Source: Clostridia bacterium
GTDB taxonomy: Bacteria; Bacillota; Clostridia; TANB77; CAG-508
Assembly (NCBI GenBank): GCA_022798895.1
Contig: JAAWNJ010000006.1
Location: 1 to 49,613 of the forward strand
Length of the DNA: 49,613 bases
Direction: 5' to 3'
Of this stretch, positions 36,071 to 44,580 are shown in pieces (position 1 is the stretch's first letter; each line of letters starts with the position of its first letter). Below the pieces are notes generated by a model. The model saw only the letters and a list, made by a program, of their open reading frames with translations. It made no database searches and was not told where the DNA came from. A program made the translations under genes and the position numbers.

Positions 36071-36653
36071 CTATAAGTACATTTGCAATTCTTCCCAGAC
36101 TTTCTCTGTATAGACTTTTCTTTCACTAGAAAAAGGAAGAAAAATCATATCTTTTAATGGATTTAAAATTTCTTGTAAGTTTTCTACCATGTTATCTACC
36201 TTAGTAATAGCAATCTTATCAGCTTTATTAGCTAACACTAAACAAGGCAAATTGGTTTTGAAAATGTAATCATACATAAGCTTATCATTTGCTGTTGGTT
36301 CGTGGCGAATATCAATGACAAAAACAATTAAAGCAATTTTTTTACTGTTTTGCAGATATTCTTCAATAAAACTACCAACTTTAGCTTGTTCTTGCTTAGA
36401 CATTTTACTATAACCGGTAACCAGGTAAATCTACTAAATAAAATTGGTTATCCATGTTATAGAAATTAATTTGTCTCGTTTTACCAGGTTCACTACTGGT
36501 TCTAGCTAATTTCTTACGATTTACTAAAGTATTGATAAATGAAGACTTTCCCACATTTGATTTTCCTACCAATACAATTTCTGGTAAGTCATCTTGTGGG
36601 TATTGCTTAGGACTTACAGCAGAAACTGTTAAAACTGGATTTTTAACTATCAT
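36071..36653 (-). CDS. engB: Ribosome-biogenesis GTPase EngB/YsxC, with CGG +1 shift
   Basis: Small GTPase needed for 50S subunit assembly, essential in the Firmicutes where it has been tested. First frame: [23 protein letters not shown] (G1), [14 protein letters not shown] (G2), LVDLPGY (G3), then CGG at codon 80 (36416-36414). Skipping C gives [13 protein letters not shown], the family sequence, then [19 protein letters not shown] (G4) and FSSERK (G5 region). The joined protein has 193 residues, the usual length. Without the shift the frame stops two codons later, before G4, so no active GTPase would form. A minus-strand TATAAT (36698-36693) with TTGTGG 17 bases upstream may be its promoter, overlapping the divergent promoter at 36672. 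Confidence 0.9.
36414..36416 (-). other. In-frame CGG with +1 frameshift, site 5 (engB)
   Basis: Reading is GGT TAC CGG TTA TAG; the family needs TAC then GGT TAT AGT AAA ATG. The shift is inside the DLPGYGY switch motif. Confidence 0.88.
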
Positions 36654-36671
36654 GAAATCTCCTTCTATATA

Positions 36672-36700
36672 TTGACATTTTTACAATATTTTATTATAAT
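36672..36700 (+). promoter_or_regulatory. Consensus promoter for the small RNA
   Basis: TTGACA (36672-36677), 17-base spacer, TATAAT (36695-36700). No open frame follows; a terminator comes about 55 bases after the predicted start. Confidence 0.8.
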
Positions 36701-36706
36701 AAAGAA

Positions 36707-36793
36707 AATAAGAAGCCACAATGTGTGGTTGCCAAGTATGGTGAAAATTTAAACGCCTATCTCTAACTGGCAGGCAGAGATAGGTCTTTTTTT
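36707..36793 (+). ncRNA. Candidate small RNA, antitoxin-like, converging on the 36902 gene
   Basis: Predicted transcript of about 87 bases from the promoter at 36672-36700. It has a 5' hairpin (AGCCACA with TGTGGTT) and ends in a strong terminator. Its 3' end overlaps the 3' end of the minus-strand small gene, and TGTGGTTGCCA near its 5' end is repeated inverted in the leader of that gene. It holds no start codon with a ribosome site. Confidence 0.6.
36755..36793. terminator. Terminator of the small RNA, bidirectional
   Basis: CCTATCTCT pairs with AGAGATAGG around AACTGGCAGGC, followed by seven Ts on the plus strand; the minus strand ends in GTTTAAATTTT. Confidence 0.8.
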
Positions 36794-36902
36794 ATTTGCT
36801 AATAATAATCACTAAAGCAATTATTAAGGCAATTGTAATGATAGTTATGCCAACTAAGGCATAGAAGAGTAAATAGATAATGACTAAACTATATTCTACC
36901 AT
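36792..36902 (-). CDS. 36-residue hydrophobic peptide, candidate type I toxin
   Basis: MVEYSLVIIYLLFYALVGIT... ending IISK: one long membrane helix with almost no charge. It has a consensus promoter (36963-36991), AAGGAGGTGG five bases before ATG, and a leader in which CCACCT pairs with AGGTGG so that the ribosome site is partly closed. It converges on a small RNA that shares its terminator. This layout resembles Fst/par-type and related type I toxin-antitoxin loci of Firmicutes; the peptide sequence itself is not one I recognise. A small regulatory membrane peptide is the alternative. Confidence 0.6.
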   Translation of the reverse strand: MVEYSLVIIYLLFYALVGITIITIALIIALVIIISK

Positions 36903-36962
36903 ATAACCACCTCCTTTATGTAGGTGGCAACCACACTCTGCTTTTTCTTACTTTCTTATACA

Positions 36963-36991
36963 ATTATAAGTGAATGAAATGCATAAGTCAA
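36963..36991 (-). promoter_or_regulatory. Consensus promoter of the hydrophobic peptide
   Basis: Minus strand TTGACT (36991-36986), 17-base spacer, TATAAT (36968-36963). Leader of about 54 bases. Confidence 0.8.
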
Positions 36992-37011
36992 TATAAATAA
37001 AACAAATTTTC

Positions 37012-38298
37012 TTATTTGTTGGGCACTAACACTTTTGTTCCGCCCATATATGGCCATAATACTTCAGGAATTGTAATACTTCCGTCATCTTGGTAGTGAT
37101 TTTCTAAAAATGCAATTAACATACGAGGAGGAGCAACTACAGTGTTATTCAAAGTATGTGCAAAGTAATTTCCTTTTTCCCCTTTAATACGAATACCTAA
37201 ACGTCTAGCTTGTGCATCTGTTAAATTAGAACAACTACCAACTTCAAAATACTTTTGTTGTCTTGGGCTCCAAGCTTCTACATCACAACTCTTTGCTTTT
37301 AAGTCAGCTAAATCTCCACTACAACATTCTAAAGTACGAACAGGGATATCCATACTCCTAAATAATTCAACAGTATAAGACCATAATTTTTCATACCATT
37401 CCCAGCTATTTTCAGGTTCACAAACAACTATCATTTCTTGTTTTTCAAATTGATGAATACGATAGACACCACGTTCTTCAATACCATGAGCTCCCTTTTC
37501 TTTTCTAAAGCAAGGAGAATAAGATGTCATAGAATATGGAAGTTCCCCTTTTTGAAGCAATTGATCCTTAAACTTACCAATCATAGAATGCTCACTAGTA
37601 CCAATTAAATATAAATCTTCTCCTTCAATTTTGTACATCATAGCATCCATTTCTTCGAAACTCATAACACCAGTTACCACATTACTACGAATCATAAAAG
37701 GTGGAACACAGTATGTAAAGCCTTTATGAATCATAAAATCTCTAGCATAAGAAATAACTGCTGAATGAAGTCTTGCAATATCACCCATTAAATAATAGAA
37801 ACCATTACCAGCCACTCTACGAGCACTATCTAAATCAATACCACCAAAGCTCTCCATAATGTCTGTGTGATAAGGAATTTCATAATTTGGTACAACTGGT
37901 TCTCCAAATTTTTCAATTTCTACATTTTCACTATCATCTTTTCCAATAGGAACAGACTCGTGAATAATATTAGGAATTTTCATCATTCTTTCTTTGATTT
38001 GATTAGCGAAGTCTTCTTCTAAAGCTTCATTTTCTACTAAGCTTTGATTAATTTCTTGCACTTTTGCTTTGATTTTTTCAGCTTCTTCCTTTTGTCCTTG
38101 TTTCATTAAATTACCAATTTCACTACTCAAAGAATTTCTTTGACTACGAAGGTCATCACCCTTTAAAGTAGCTTCACGTTTCTTTTGGTCTAACTCTAAA
38201 ACTTCATCTACAAGCATTAATTTATGCTCTTGAAATTTCTTCTTCATATTTTCTTTTACTAAATTTGGATTTTCTCTTAACAATTTAATGTCAATCAT
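37012..38298 (-). CDS. serS: Seryl-tRNA synthetase
   Basis: Class II synthetase for tRNA-Ser. N-terminal long coiled-coil arm (residues about 25-105), then the catalytic core: GTSEHSMIGKF, FRKEKGAHGIEERGVYRIHQFEKQE (motif 2), and NNTVVAPPRMLIAFLENHYQ (motif 3). I start at ATG 38298 (MIDIKLLRENP), eight bases behind AAGGTGG; an upstream GTG overlaps that site. No T-box leader found in the 127 bases upstream. Confidence 0.95.
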   Translation of the reverse strand: MIDIKLLRENPNLVKENMKKKFQEHKLMLVDEVLELDQKKREATLKGDDLRSQRNSLSSEIGNLMKQGQKEEAEKIKAKVQEINQSLVENEALEEDFANQIKERMMKIPNIIHESVPIGKDDSENVEIEKFGEPVVPNYEIPYHTDIMESFGGIDLDSARRVAGNGFYYLMGDIARLHSAVISYARDFMIHKGFTYCVPPFMIRSNVVTGVMSFEEMDAMMYKIEGEDLYLIGTSEHSMIGKFKDQLLQKGELPYSMTSYSPCFRKEKGAHGIEERGVYRIHQFEKQEMIVVCEPENSWEWYEKLWSYTVELFRSMDIPVRTLECCSGDLADLKAKSCDVEAWSPRQQKYFEVGSCSNLTDAQARRLGIRIKGEKGNYFAHTLNNTVVAPPRMLIAFLENHYQDDGSITIPEVLWPYMGGTKVLVPNK

Positions 38299-38437
38299 AT
38301 TTTTTACCACCTTATTCTTTACAAATTTATAAAACTATAATATTATGTTACTTATTCTAACACCTTACGGCCAAAAATACAAGATTAAAATAGCAAATAT
38401 AGGGTAAAATCCAAAAAAGAAAAGGAGCAAAAGAAAT

Positions 38438-39280
38438 ATGGTAGTGTGGGAATTTATAAAATTCATATTCTTTTCTGGACTAATTGTTATCATATCTAAA
38501 TATGCATTAGTACCAGTATTAAGAAAATTGGCAGAAAGTCTAAATTTAAAACCAAAAACAGTAGGAAATATTGCAGGAATTGCTACTTCTGTACCAGAAC
38601 TATTAACTGTTTCTTTTTCAGCAGTTACAGGGCTAGTAAGCGCAAGTGCTTACAATATTATTAGTTCCAATATTATTAACACTGTGCAATATCTATTTGC
38701 TGTCTTTATGAATAAAAATCAAAAACATTTACAAAATAGGGCACTAAGAATAGACTTAATTTTAGTAGCATTAACTATCATTATTCCAATTGCAATGCTT
38801 GCTTTTCACATGGAATTTTCAATTAGCATTGTTCCTATTTTTGTTCTCCTATTTTTACTATTCTATTTTATGAATCATAATGCTCATAAATTGTATTTGA
38901 ATAAGGTAACAGGAGAAGAAAAAAAGATTGAAGAAGAGGAAAAATGGGTAAGAGGCAAGAAAAAAGTAATGATAAAATATACGATTTTGCTTCTCATCAT
39001 AAGCATTCTATTGTATTTTGTAGGAAATTTATTAAGTGACACATTAGAAAGTTTATGTGTGCAATTTCAAATTCCACAATTGGTAATAGGGGTATTATTA
39101 GGATTTATCACCAGTATTCCAGAGTTAATCACTTTTTTTGAAGCACAAAAACACCATAAAGAGCAAGAAAATGGGGAAGATGGAGTAATAGAAGCAACTA
39201 GTAATTTATTAACCTCTAATATCTTAAACTTGTTTGTTATTCAATCTATTGGAATTTTGTTATTTAGTATTTTTAGATAA
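38438..39280 (+). CDS. CaCA-family sodium/calcium exchanger-like membrane protein
   Basis: 280 residues with about ten membrane segments in two halves. Each half contains an alpha-repeat-like segment: GIATSVPELLTVSF with SSNIINTVQYL, and GFITSIPELITFF with LTSNILNLFV. The central loop is charged (EEKKIEEEEKWVRGKKK). The alpha repeats line the ion path in CaCA exchangers; here they deviate from the classic GxSxPE by TSxPE. Ion specificity cannot be inferred. GGAGCAAAAG precedes the ATG. A weak hairpin at 39289-39322 follows. Confidence 0.72.
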   Translation: MVVWEFIKFIFFSGLIVIISKYALVPVLRKLAESLNLKPKTVGNIAGIATSVPELLTVSFSAVTGLVSASAYNIISSNIINTVQYLFAVFMNKNQKHLQNRALRIDLILVALTIIIPIAMLAFHMEFSISIVPIFVLLFLLFYFMNHNAHKLYLNKVTGEEKKIEEEEKWVRGKKKVMIKYTILLLIISILLYFVGNLLSDTLESLCVQFQIPQLVIGVLLGFITSIPELITFFEAQKHHKEQENGEDGVIEATSNLLTSNILNLFVIQSIGILLFSIFR

Positions 39281-39400
39281 ATATAATCTATTCAAGTGAT
39301 GTAATATATTTAACTTGAGTAGTTAAAATAGCTAATTTTGAATAAAATAATGAAAAATGAATAAAATCTTATCAGAAATGAAATAGAAAGGATGAAAGAT

Positions 39401-39673
39401 ATGGAAGGATACTTAAAGGAAGAAAAGATTTCTGATAAAACAGAAGAAGATAAGAAAATAGAGTTGATTATGAGTGTATTAAAAACAAAAAGAGAACTAG
39501 ACTTAGCAATTAAAAATTTTGAAACAGCAGAAAAGGGATTAGTAGATTATTATACTTACCAAATCAAAGCCAGCAAAAGTAAACTAGACTATTTAGTAAG
39601 TAAAGCGAGAGATAAAGGAATTTCACTTAATATGATACAAGAATTATATTTTAGAAAAAATCAAGTAGGATAA
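39401..39673 (+). CDS. yaaL: DUF2508 (YaaL-like) protein
   Basis: Small helical protein: KTKRELDLAIKNFETAEKGLVDYYTYQIKASKSKLDYLV matches DUF2508/YaaL, of unknown function. Starting at ATG 39401 places AAAGG nine bases ahead; the ATG at 39392 abuts it. It precedes bofA, the order seen near recR in Bacillus. Confidence 0.85.
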   Translation: MEGYLKEEKISDKTEEDKKIELIMSVLKTKRELDLAIKNFETAEKGLVDYYTYQIKASKSKLDYLVSKARDKGISLNMIQELYFRKNQVG

Positions 39674-39681
39674 GTTATATT

Positions 39682-39736
39682 TGTCCAAGTTTTATCATAA
39701 CTATAGGTAAAAGGGTATGGTGATAAAACTTGGACA
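39682..39736 (+). repeat. Perfect 16-bp inverted repeat burying the bofA start
   Basis: TGTCCAAGTTTTATCA (39682-39697) and its exact complement TGATAAAACTTGGACA (39721-39736), with a 23-base loop that holds AAAAGGG. The TTG start codon of bofA (39730-39732) is inside the right arm. Confidence 0.85.
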
Positions 39737-39990
39737 TTTCTACTATTTTCATTATTTTAGGTTGCATTGTTGGCTTGTGGATTGTTGGGAAAATATTTTC
39801 AATTCCACTAAAAGCTGTTTTCAAATTAGTTGCAAATTCTGTTTTAGGTGGAATATTAATTTTTGTGATTAATTTAATTGGGGGAACGTTTGGATTTCAT
39901 ATAGGGCTAAATGTGGGAACTTCCATTTTAGTGGGAGTATTAGGAATACCAGGAGCAATTTTATTAATTGTATTGAAGATATTTATGTGA
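39730..39990 (+). CDS. bofA: BofA-family integral membrane protein
   Basis: 86 residues with two to three membrane helices; the C-terminal FVINLIGGTFGFHIGLNVGTSILVGVLGIPGAILL is the BofA (pro-sigma-K processing inhibitor) signature. In Bacillus BofA holds SpoIVFB inactive during sporulation; in other Firmicutes its role is not always sporulation. The start must be TTG 39730 because TAA lies two codons upstream in frame. That start sits in a strong stem, suggesting control of translation or a recently inserted palindrome. TGA stop. Confidence 0.82.
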   Translation: MDISTIFIILGCIVGLWIVGKIFSIPLKAVFKLVANSVLGGILIFVINLIGGTFGFHIGLNVGTSILVGVLGIPGAILLIVLKIFM

Positions 39991-40003
39991 TGGTAAGTTT
40001 AAG

Positions 40004-40036
40004 AAAAGACTAAATGCATCAAGCATTTAGTCTTTT
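40004..40036. terminator. Bidirectional terminator between bofA and glmS
   Basis: AAAAGACTAAATGC pairs perfectly with GCATTTAGTCTTTT around ATCAA. Confidence 0.9.
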
Positions 40037-40039
40037 ATA

Positions 40040-41878
40040 CTATTCCACTGTAACTGATTTTGCTAAATTTCTTGGCTTATCAACATCTAAGTCAAGAAAT
40101 TTAGAAATATAGTAAGCAAGTAATTGTAGAGGCACTACAGAAAGAATAGGAGAAATTAAACTGTCTACTTCTGGAATGAGAATAACAAAATCAAAATTTA
40201 CGTTGGTTAATTCTTGATTTGTAACAACCAAAGTTTTAGCTCCTCTTGATACTACTTCTTGAATATTGCTAATAGATTTTGGTGTTAACTCTGGATTTGT
40301 CAAAATTCCAATAACAGTGGTGCCATTTTCAATTAAAGCAATTGTTCCATGTTTTAATTCGCCAGAAGCATAAGCTTCAGAATGAATATAGGAAATTTCT
40401 TTTACTTTTAAAGAACCTTCCATAGCTACATGGTAGTCTGTTCCTCTTCCTAAGAAATACATATCATGTTCTGTATAAATTTTCTCAGCAATATCTTTTA
40501 AAGTGGTTTCTTCTTCTAAGATAGTTTCTAATTTTGCAGGTAAACCAGATATTTCAGATTTTAATTCTTCTAACTTAGTTTTCTCATAACTTCCTAAAAG
40601 TTCCGCAAAATAAATAGCAAGAACAGTTAATAAAACAACTTGAGAAGTATATGCTTTAGTAGAAGCAACTGCAATTTCAGGTCCAGCTATAGTATAAACT
40701 GTAAAATCTGCCTCACGAGTAATAGAACTTCCAATTACATTAGTAACTGCTAGAGTTTTAGCACCTTTACGTTTTGCTAGTTTTAAAGCTGCTAAAGTGT
40801 CGGCTGTTTCACCAGATTGACTAATATAAATACATAAAGTTTTTTCATCAATAATAGGGTCACGATAACGAAATTCTGATGCGATATCTACTTCTACTGG
40901 AATTCTGCAAAGTTTTTCAATAGCATCTTTTCCTACTAAACCAGCATGCATTGCAGTACCACAAGCTACAATATAGATTTTGTTTAAATTTTGTAAATAT
41001 TCTTTTGTAATAGTTAAATTATCAAAAGAACATGTTTCTCCTAAATTTAATCTGTTAGCAATTGTCTCACGAATAGCTACAGGCTGTTCATGAATTTCCT
41101 TTAACATAAAATCTTCATAACCATTCTTTTCTGCAGCAGTAGCATCCCATTCAATTACTTTTACTTCTTTTCCATGTTTTACTAAGTTACTATCATAGAA
41201 CTCAATAGAATCTTTATAAACAACAGCATATTCGTTATCGTCCAATAAATAAAAATCTTTAGTATAGCCTAAAACAGCAGGAATATCAGAAGCTACATAA
41301 TTTTCCTCTTTTCCTTTTCCAAGAACAAGAGGGCTATCTTTTCTAACAACAACTACTCTATCAGGGAATAAGTTTGAAATAACCTCTAAAGCATAACTTC
41401 CTTTTAAATCATTTACTGCAGCTTGAACAGCGCCTAAAAGGGCATCTTCACAAGCTACACCTTTGGTATAATGATAATGAATTAAATTAGGGATTACTTC
41501 TGTATCTGTTTGAGATAGGAAGTGATATCCTTTTTCTGTTAAAAATGCTTTTAATTCATTATAGTTTTCAATAATTCCATTATGAACAACTGCAAATTGA
41601 TTGCTATTATCCATATGTGGATGAGAATTTTCCATAGATGGTTTGCCATGCGTTGCCCACCTTGTATGAGCAATACCGATAGAAGCAGTCAAGTCATTAA
41701 TACCAGCCATATTATCTAAGGCTACAACTCTCCCTTTATCTTTCATCACAACAATTTTCTCATTTTCTAAAACAGCAATTCCTGCTGAGTCATATCCACG
41801 ATATTCTAAGCAATGTAAGCCATTCACTAATACTGGGACGCACTTTTTATTGCCTATATAACCTACGATTCCACACAT
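40040..41878 (-). CDS. glmS: Glutamine--fructose-6-phosphate aminotransferase
   Basis: Makes glucosamine-6-phosphate, the first step toward UDP-GlcNAc for the cell wall. N-terminal glutamine amidotransferase with catalytic Cys2 (MCGIVGYIG), IGIAHTRWATHG and the HSHP-like NSHPH; then two SIS domains (ACGTAMHAGLVGK, SQSGETADTLAALKLAK, STKAYTSQV) and the C-terminal KPRNLAKSVTVE. 612 residues. AAGGAGG precedes the ATG. Expression is controlled by the ribozyme at 41914-42064. Confidence 0.97.
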   Translation of the reverse strand: MCGIVGYIGNKKCVPVLVNGLHCLEYRGYDSAGIAVLENEKIVVMKDKGRVVALDNMAGINDLTASIGIAHTRWATHGKPSMENSHPHMDNSNQFAVVHNGIIENYNELKAFLTEKGYHFLSQTDTEVIPNLIHYHYTKGVACEDALLGAVQAAVNDLKGSYALEVISNLFPDRVVVVRKDSPLVLGKGKEENYVASDIPAVLGYTKDFYLLDDNEYAVVYKDSIEFYDSNLVKHGKEVKVIEWDATAAEKNGYEDFMLKEIHEQPVAIRETIANRLNLGETCSFDNLTITKEYLQNLNKIYIVACGTAMHAGLVGKDAIEKLCRIPVEVDIASEFRYRDPIIDEKTLCIYISQSGETADTLAALKLAKRKGAKTLAVTNVIGSSITREADFTVYTIAGPEIAVASTKAYTSQVVLLTVLAIYFAELLGSYEKTKLEELKSEISGLPAKLETILEEETTLKDIAEKIYTEHDMYFLGRGTDYHVAMEGSLKVKEISYIHSEAYASGELKHGTIALIENGTTVIGILTNPELTPKSISNIQEVVSRGAKTLVVTNQELTNVNFDFVILIPEVDSLISPILSVVPLQLLAYYISKFLDLDVDKPRNLAKSVTVE

Positions 41879-41913
41879 ATTTCATTTCCTCCTTAAAATT
41901 AAAGGAAAAACGC

Positions 41914-42064
41914 AAATCACATTACCCTATTAGATTTGTTATCACATTACTGTGAGATTTTGTCTAATATTTCATGGCAGTAATGAATGCCATAGGACCA
42001 TCCGCCGAGTCTTTCGATAAATCCCATCCTCGTCAACAAGAAATATTTTTCTTGTCCTGGCGCT
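41914..42064 (-). ncRNA. glmS ribozyme: glmS ribozyme
   Basis: The minus-strand leader of glmS carries the conserved core of the glucosamine-6-phosphate-activated self-cleaving ribozyme: AGCGCC at the 5' end, a P2 hairpin (ACAAGAAA/TTCTTGT), GTTGACGAGGATGGG, TTTATCGA, CTCGGCGGATG, and downstream P3 (ATGGCA/TGCCAT) and P4 stems. Cleavage in the family occurs between A and G of AGCGCC, here between 42064 and 42063. Binding of GlcN6P cuts the mRNA and lowers GlmS synthesis. The 3' limit is approximate. Confidence 0.95.
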
Positions 42065-42129
42065 ATTCTTAAAATTAACTAATCTCCTTTCTTGTATTTT
42101 ATCTAATTTGCATCATTCCCAATGCTATT

Positions 42130-42158
42130 ATATTACTACAAAAAACAAAATGTGTCAA
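42130..42158 (-). promoter_or_regulatory. Promoter of glmS
   Basis: Minus strand TTGACA (42158-42153), 17-base spacer, TAATAT (42135-42130), about 65 bases before the ribozyme cleavage site. Confidence 0.65.
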
Positions 42159-42322
42159 AAAACAGGGGATTAAAACCTATTTTAGATTAAAAAGGAAGTT
42201 TAAAATTTTTTCATAATACGATTTGTTTTCTGACTTTCAAGTACTTAGATATCTCAAGAAAAGAAGCCAAATTAGTGTCTTTCAAACTGTAAAAATGAAT
42301 AGGAATAGGGTCTTTTAAAATA

Positions 42323-42351
42323 TTGTAAAGTAATAAAAAACATGTTAAAAT
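42323..42351 (+). promoter_or_regulatory. Promoter of uvrC
   Basis: TTGTAA (42323-42328), 17-base spacer, TAAAAT (42346-42351). Confidence 0.55.
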
Positions 42352-42378
42352 AGAAACAATAAAAAAGTGGAGGAAGAT

Positions 42379-44173
42379 ATGTTTTGTATTGAAGAAGAAC
42401 TAAAGAAATTACCAGACAAACCAGGCGTATATATTATGAGAGACAAAGAAAATCATATTATCTATGTAGGTAAAGCTATTTCTCTTAAAAATAGGGTAAG
42501 ACAATATTTTAGAAAAAATAACAAAACCAAAAGAATTGAAAATATGGTGGCATTAGTAGAACATTTTGAATATATTGTTACAGACAATGAGTCGGAAGCC
42601 TTAATTTTAGAATGTAATCTCATTAAGAAAAACATGCCAAAATTTAATGTACTCCTCAAAGATGACAAAACATATCCATATATTAAAGTAACAGTCAAAG
42701 AAGATTTTCCAAGAGTGTTTACTACTAGGAAAGTTTTGAATGATGGAGCTAGATATTTTGGACCATATGCCAATACTGGAGCAGCAAATGAAATGTTAGA
42801 CTTTATCCGTACAAGATATCAAATTAGGCAATGTAAAGTATTCAAAAGCAGAACAAGACCATGTTTAAATTACCAAATCAAAAAATGTAGTGCTCCTTGT
42901 AGTCGGAAAAATTTCAAAAGAAGAATACAGAGAAGAGATTGACCAAATTATTGGGCTATTAGAAGGAAAGACAACTAAAGTAGTAAAACAATTAGAAGAA
43001 GAAATACAAAAAGCAGCCCTAAAGTTAGAATTTGAAAAAGCAGCAAAGCTTAGAGATAAAAAGTTTGCGATAGAGCGTATTACAGAAGAAAAACAAAAAG
43101 TATCTAATTTATCAGAGAATAATATTGATGTTATAGGGCTAGCAAGAAGTCCATTCCATATTTGCTTAGAGTTATTTTTAATTCGAAACAGTAAAATGGT
43201 AGAAAGACATCACTATTTTTTAGATGATTTGCAAGATGAAACTGATAAAGAAATTCTATCTAGCTTTTTAAAACAGCATTACATGAATGAATTGATATTC
43301 CCAAATAAAATTATGATAAAAGAGGAAATAGAAGATAAAGAGTTATTACAAGAATGGCTATGCCAAATGGCAGGAAGGAAAGTAGAAATCAAAACACCAC
43401 AAAAAGGTGAAAAACTAAGGCTAGTGGAGATGGCAGAAAACAATGCTCAAATTACTTTAACCAATAAAGAAAAAGAAAAATATCAAGCAGTAAAAGAGTT
43501 GCAAGAAATCTTACATTTGAAAAAAGTACCAAGAAAAATTGAAGGATATGATATTTCTAATCTCTCAGGACAATTTATTGTAGCTTCTATGTGTGTGATA
43601 CAAGATGGAGAAGTCAAGAAATATTTATCTCGTAATTTTAAAATAAAAACAGTATTAGGGCAAGATGACCCAAAATGTATGAATGAGGTTATTTTAAGAA
43701 GATTAAAGCATTCTATTGGAAAGGCAGATCAAGCCTTTGGAACTTTACCAGATGTTATCTTTGTAGATGGAGGTATTACACAAATTCATGCAGCAAAAGA
43801 AGCAGTAGCAGAATTAAAATTAAAAATTCCAATCTATGGAATGGTAAAAGATGATAAACACTCTACTAGGGCGCTCATCAATGAAAATAGAGAAGAAATA
43901 CCATTATCAGAAGAACTTATGAAACTAATTACCTATTTTCAAGATTGTATACATGACAAAGCAATTAGTTACCATAGGTCTTTAAGAGACAAAGAAATAA
44001 CAAAGTCAGACTTAGATAATATAGTTGGAATAGGTGAGGCTAAGAAAAGTGCGTTGCTTAAAAAATTTGGAAGTGTGGCAAAAATAAAAGAAGCAAGTAT
44101 AGAAGAAATAGCAGAGGTGTCAGGAATTAACTTAGAATTAGCTGAAAAAGTGAAAGAGGAGCTAAAGGATTAG
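42379..44173 (+). CDS. uvrC: Excinuclease ABC subunit C, with CGG +1 shift
   Basis: Nucleotide-excision-repair endonuclease that incises on both sides of a lesion. GIY-YIG domain (KPGVYIMRDKENHIIYVGKA), cysteine motif ending KKCSAPC, UVR motif (EEEIQKAALKLEFEKAAKLRDK), RNase-H-like domain (IEGYDISNLSGQ, IFVDGG) and helix-hairpin-helix end (IVGIGEAKKSALLKKFGS). At codon 176 (42904-42906) the zero-frame codon is CGG; skipping C gives CSAPCS-GKISKEEYREEI, the family sequence. Joined length is 597 residues, as expected. ATG 42379 sits behind GGAGGA; the upstream GTG overlaps that site. Confidence 0.92.
42904..42906 (+). other. In-frame CGG with +1 frameshift, site 6 (uvrC)
   Basis: Reading is TGT AGT CGG AAA; the family needs AGT then GGA AAA ATT TCA AAA GAA. 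Confidence 0.88.
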
Positions 44174-44270
44174 GGATACTAAAGATTTTTTAGAAAAGTT
44201 TTAAATTTTATTCATAAAGTCTAAACCACAAGCATATATTAATAGCAAGGAAATAGAAAGGGAGGATTTT

Positions 44271-44480
44271 ATGGAGTATACAAAAGATATGATTTTAGGG
44301 AGACATTATGGTGAGGTACATAAAGTAGTCAGAAGCAAAGGGACAAGTTGGAAGTACAGACTGCTAAAAATAATAAAAGCACACAAAATTGCAGCAACAG
44401 CAGTAGTTTCAGCAGTTGTTTTTGTGAGTATTGATGTGGTACTAATCACTAATTTTATACATATTTTAAGTTTAGTATAG
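44271..44480 (+). CDS. Small single-span membrane protein, unknown
   Basis: 69 residues: a charged N-terminal half (MEYTKDMILGRHYGEVHKVV, then basic residues) and one membrane helix (IAATAVVSAVVFVSIDVVLI). I do not recognise it. GGGAGG precedes the ATG. It lies about 100 bases after uvrC and may share its transcript. Confidence 0.65.
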   Translation: MEYTKDMILGRHYGEVHKVVRSKGTSWKYRLLKIIKAHKIAATAVVSAVVFVSIDVVLITNFIHILSLV

Positions 44481-44513
44481 GTTTATATAATAATTGTATC
44501 ATAAAGTTCGTCC

Positions 44514-44542
44514 TTGCTAGGATGTCACTTATATGGTACAAT
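44514..44542 (+). promoter_or_regulatory. Promoter of the methyltransferase gene
   Basis: TTGCTA (44514-44519), 17-base spacer, TACAAT (44537-44542). It overlaps an upstream in-frame start (44533), which is therefore rejected. Confidence 0.6.
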
Positions 44543-44580
44543 TGTTATATTATATAGAGCAAAGGGGAGAGGACAGGATA

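Noticed and set aside
35596..38437. T-box leaders before serS or gltX
   Set aside because: No specifier loop, T-box sequence or antiterminator is visible; leaders are short.
42890..44173. A separate gene for the C-terminal part of UvrC (also the second frames of porA, agrB, engB and others)
   Set aside because: The second frames lack ribosome sites and begin mid-domain; they continue the first frames exactly.
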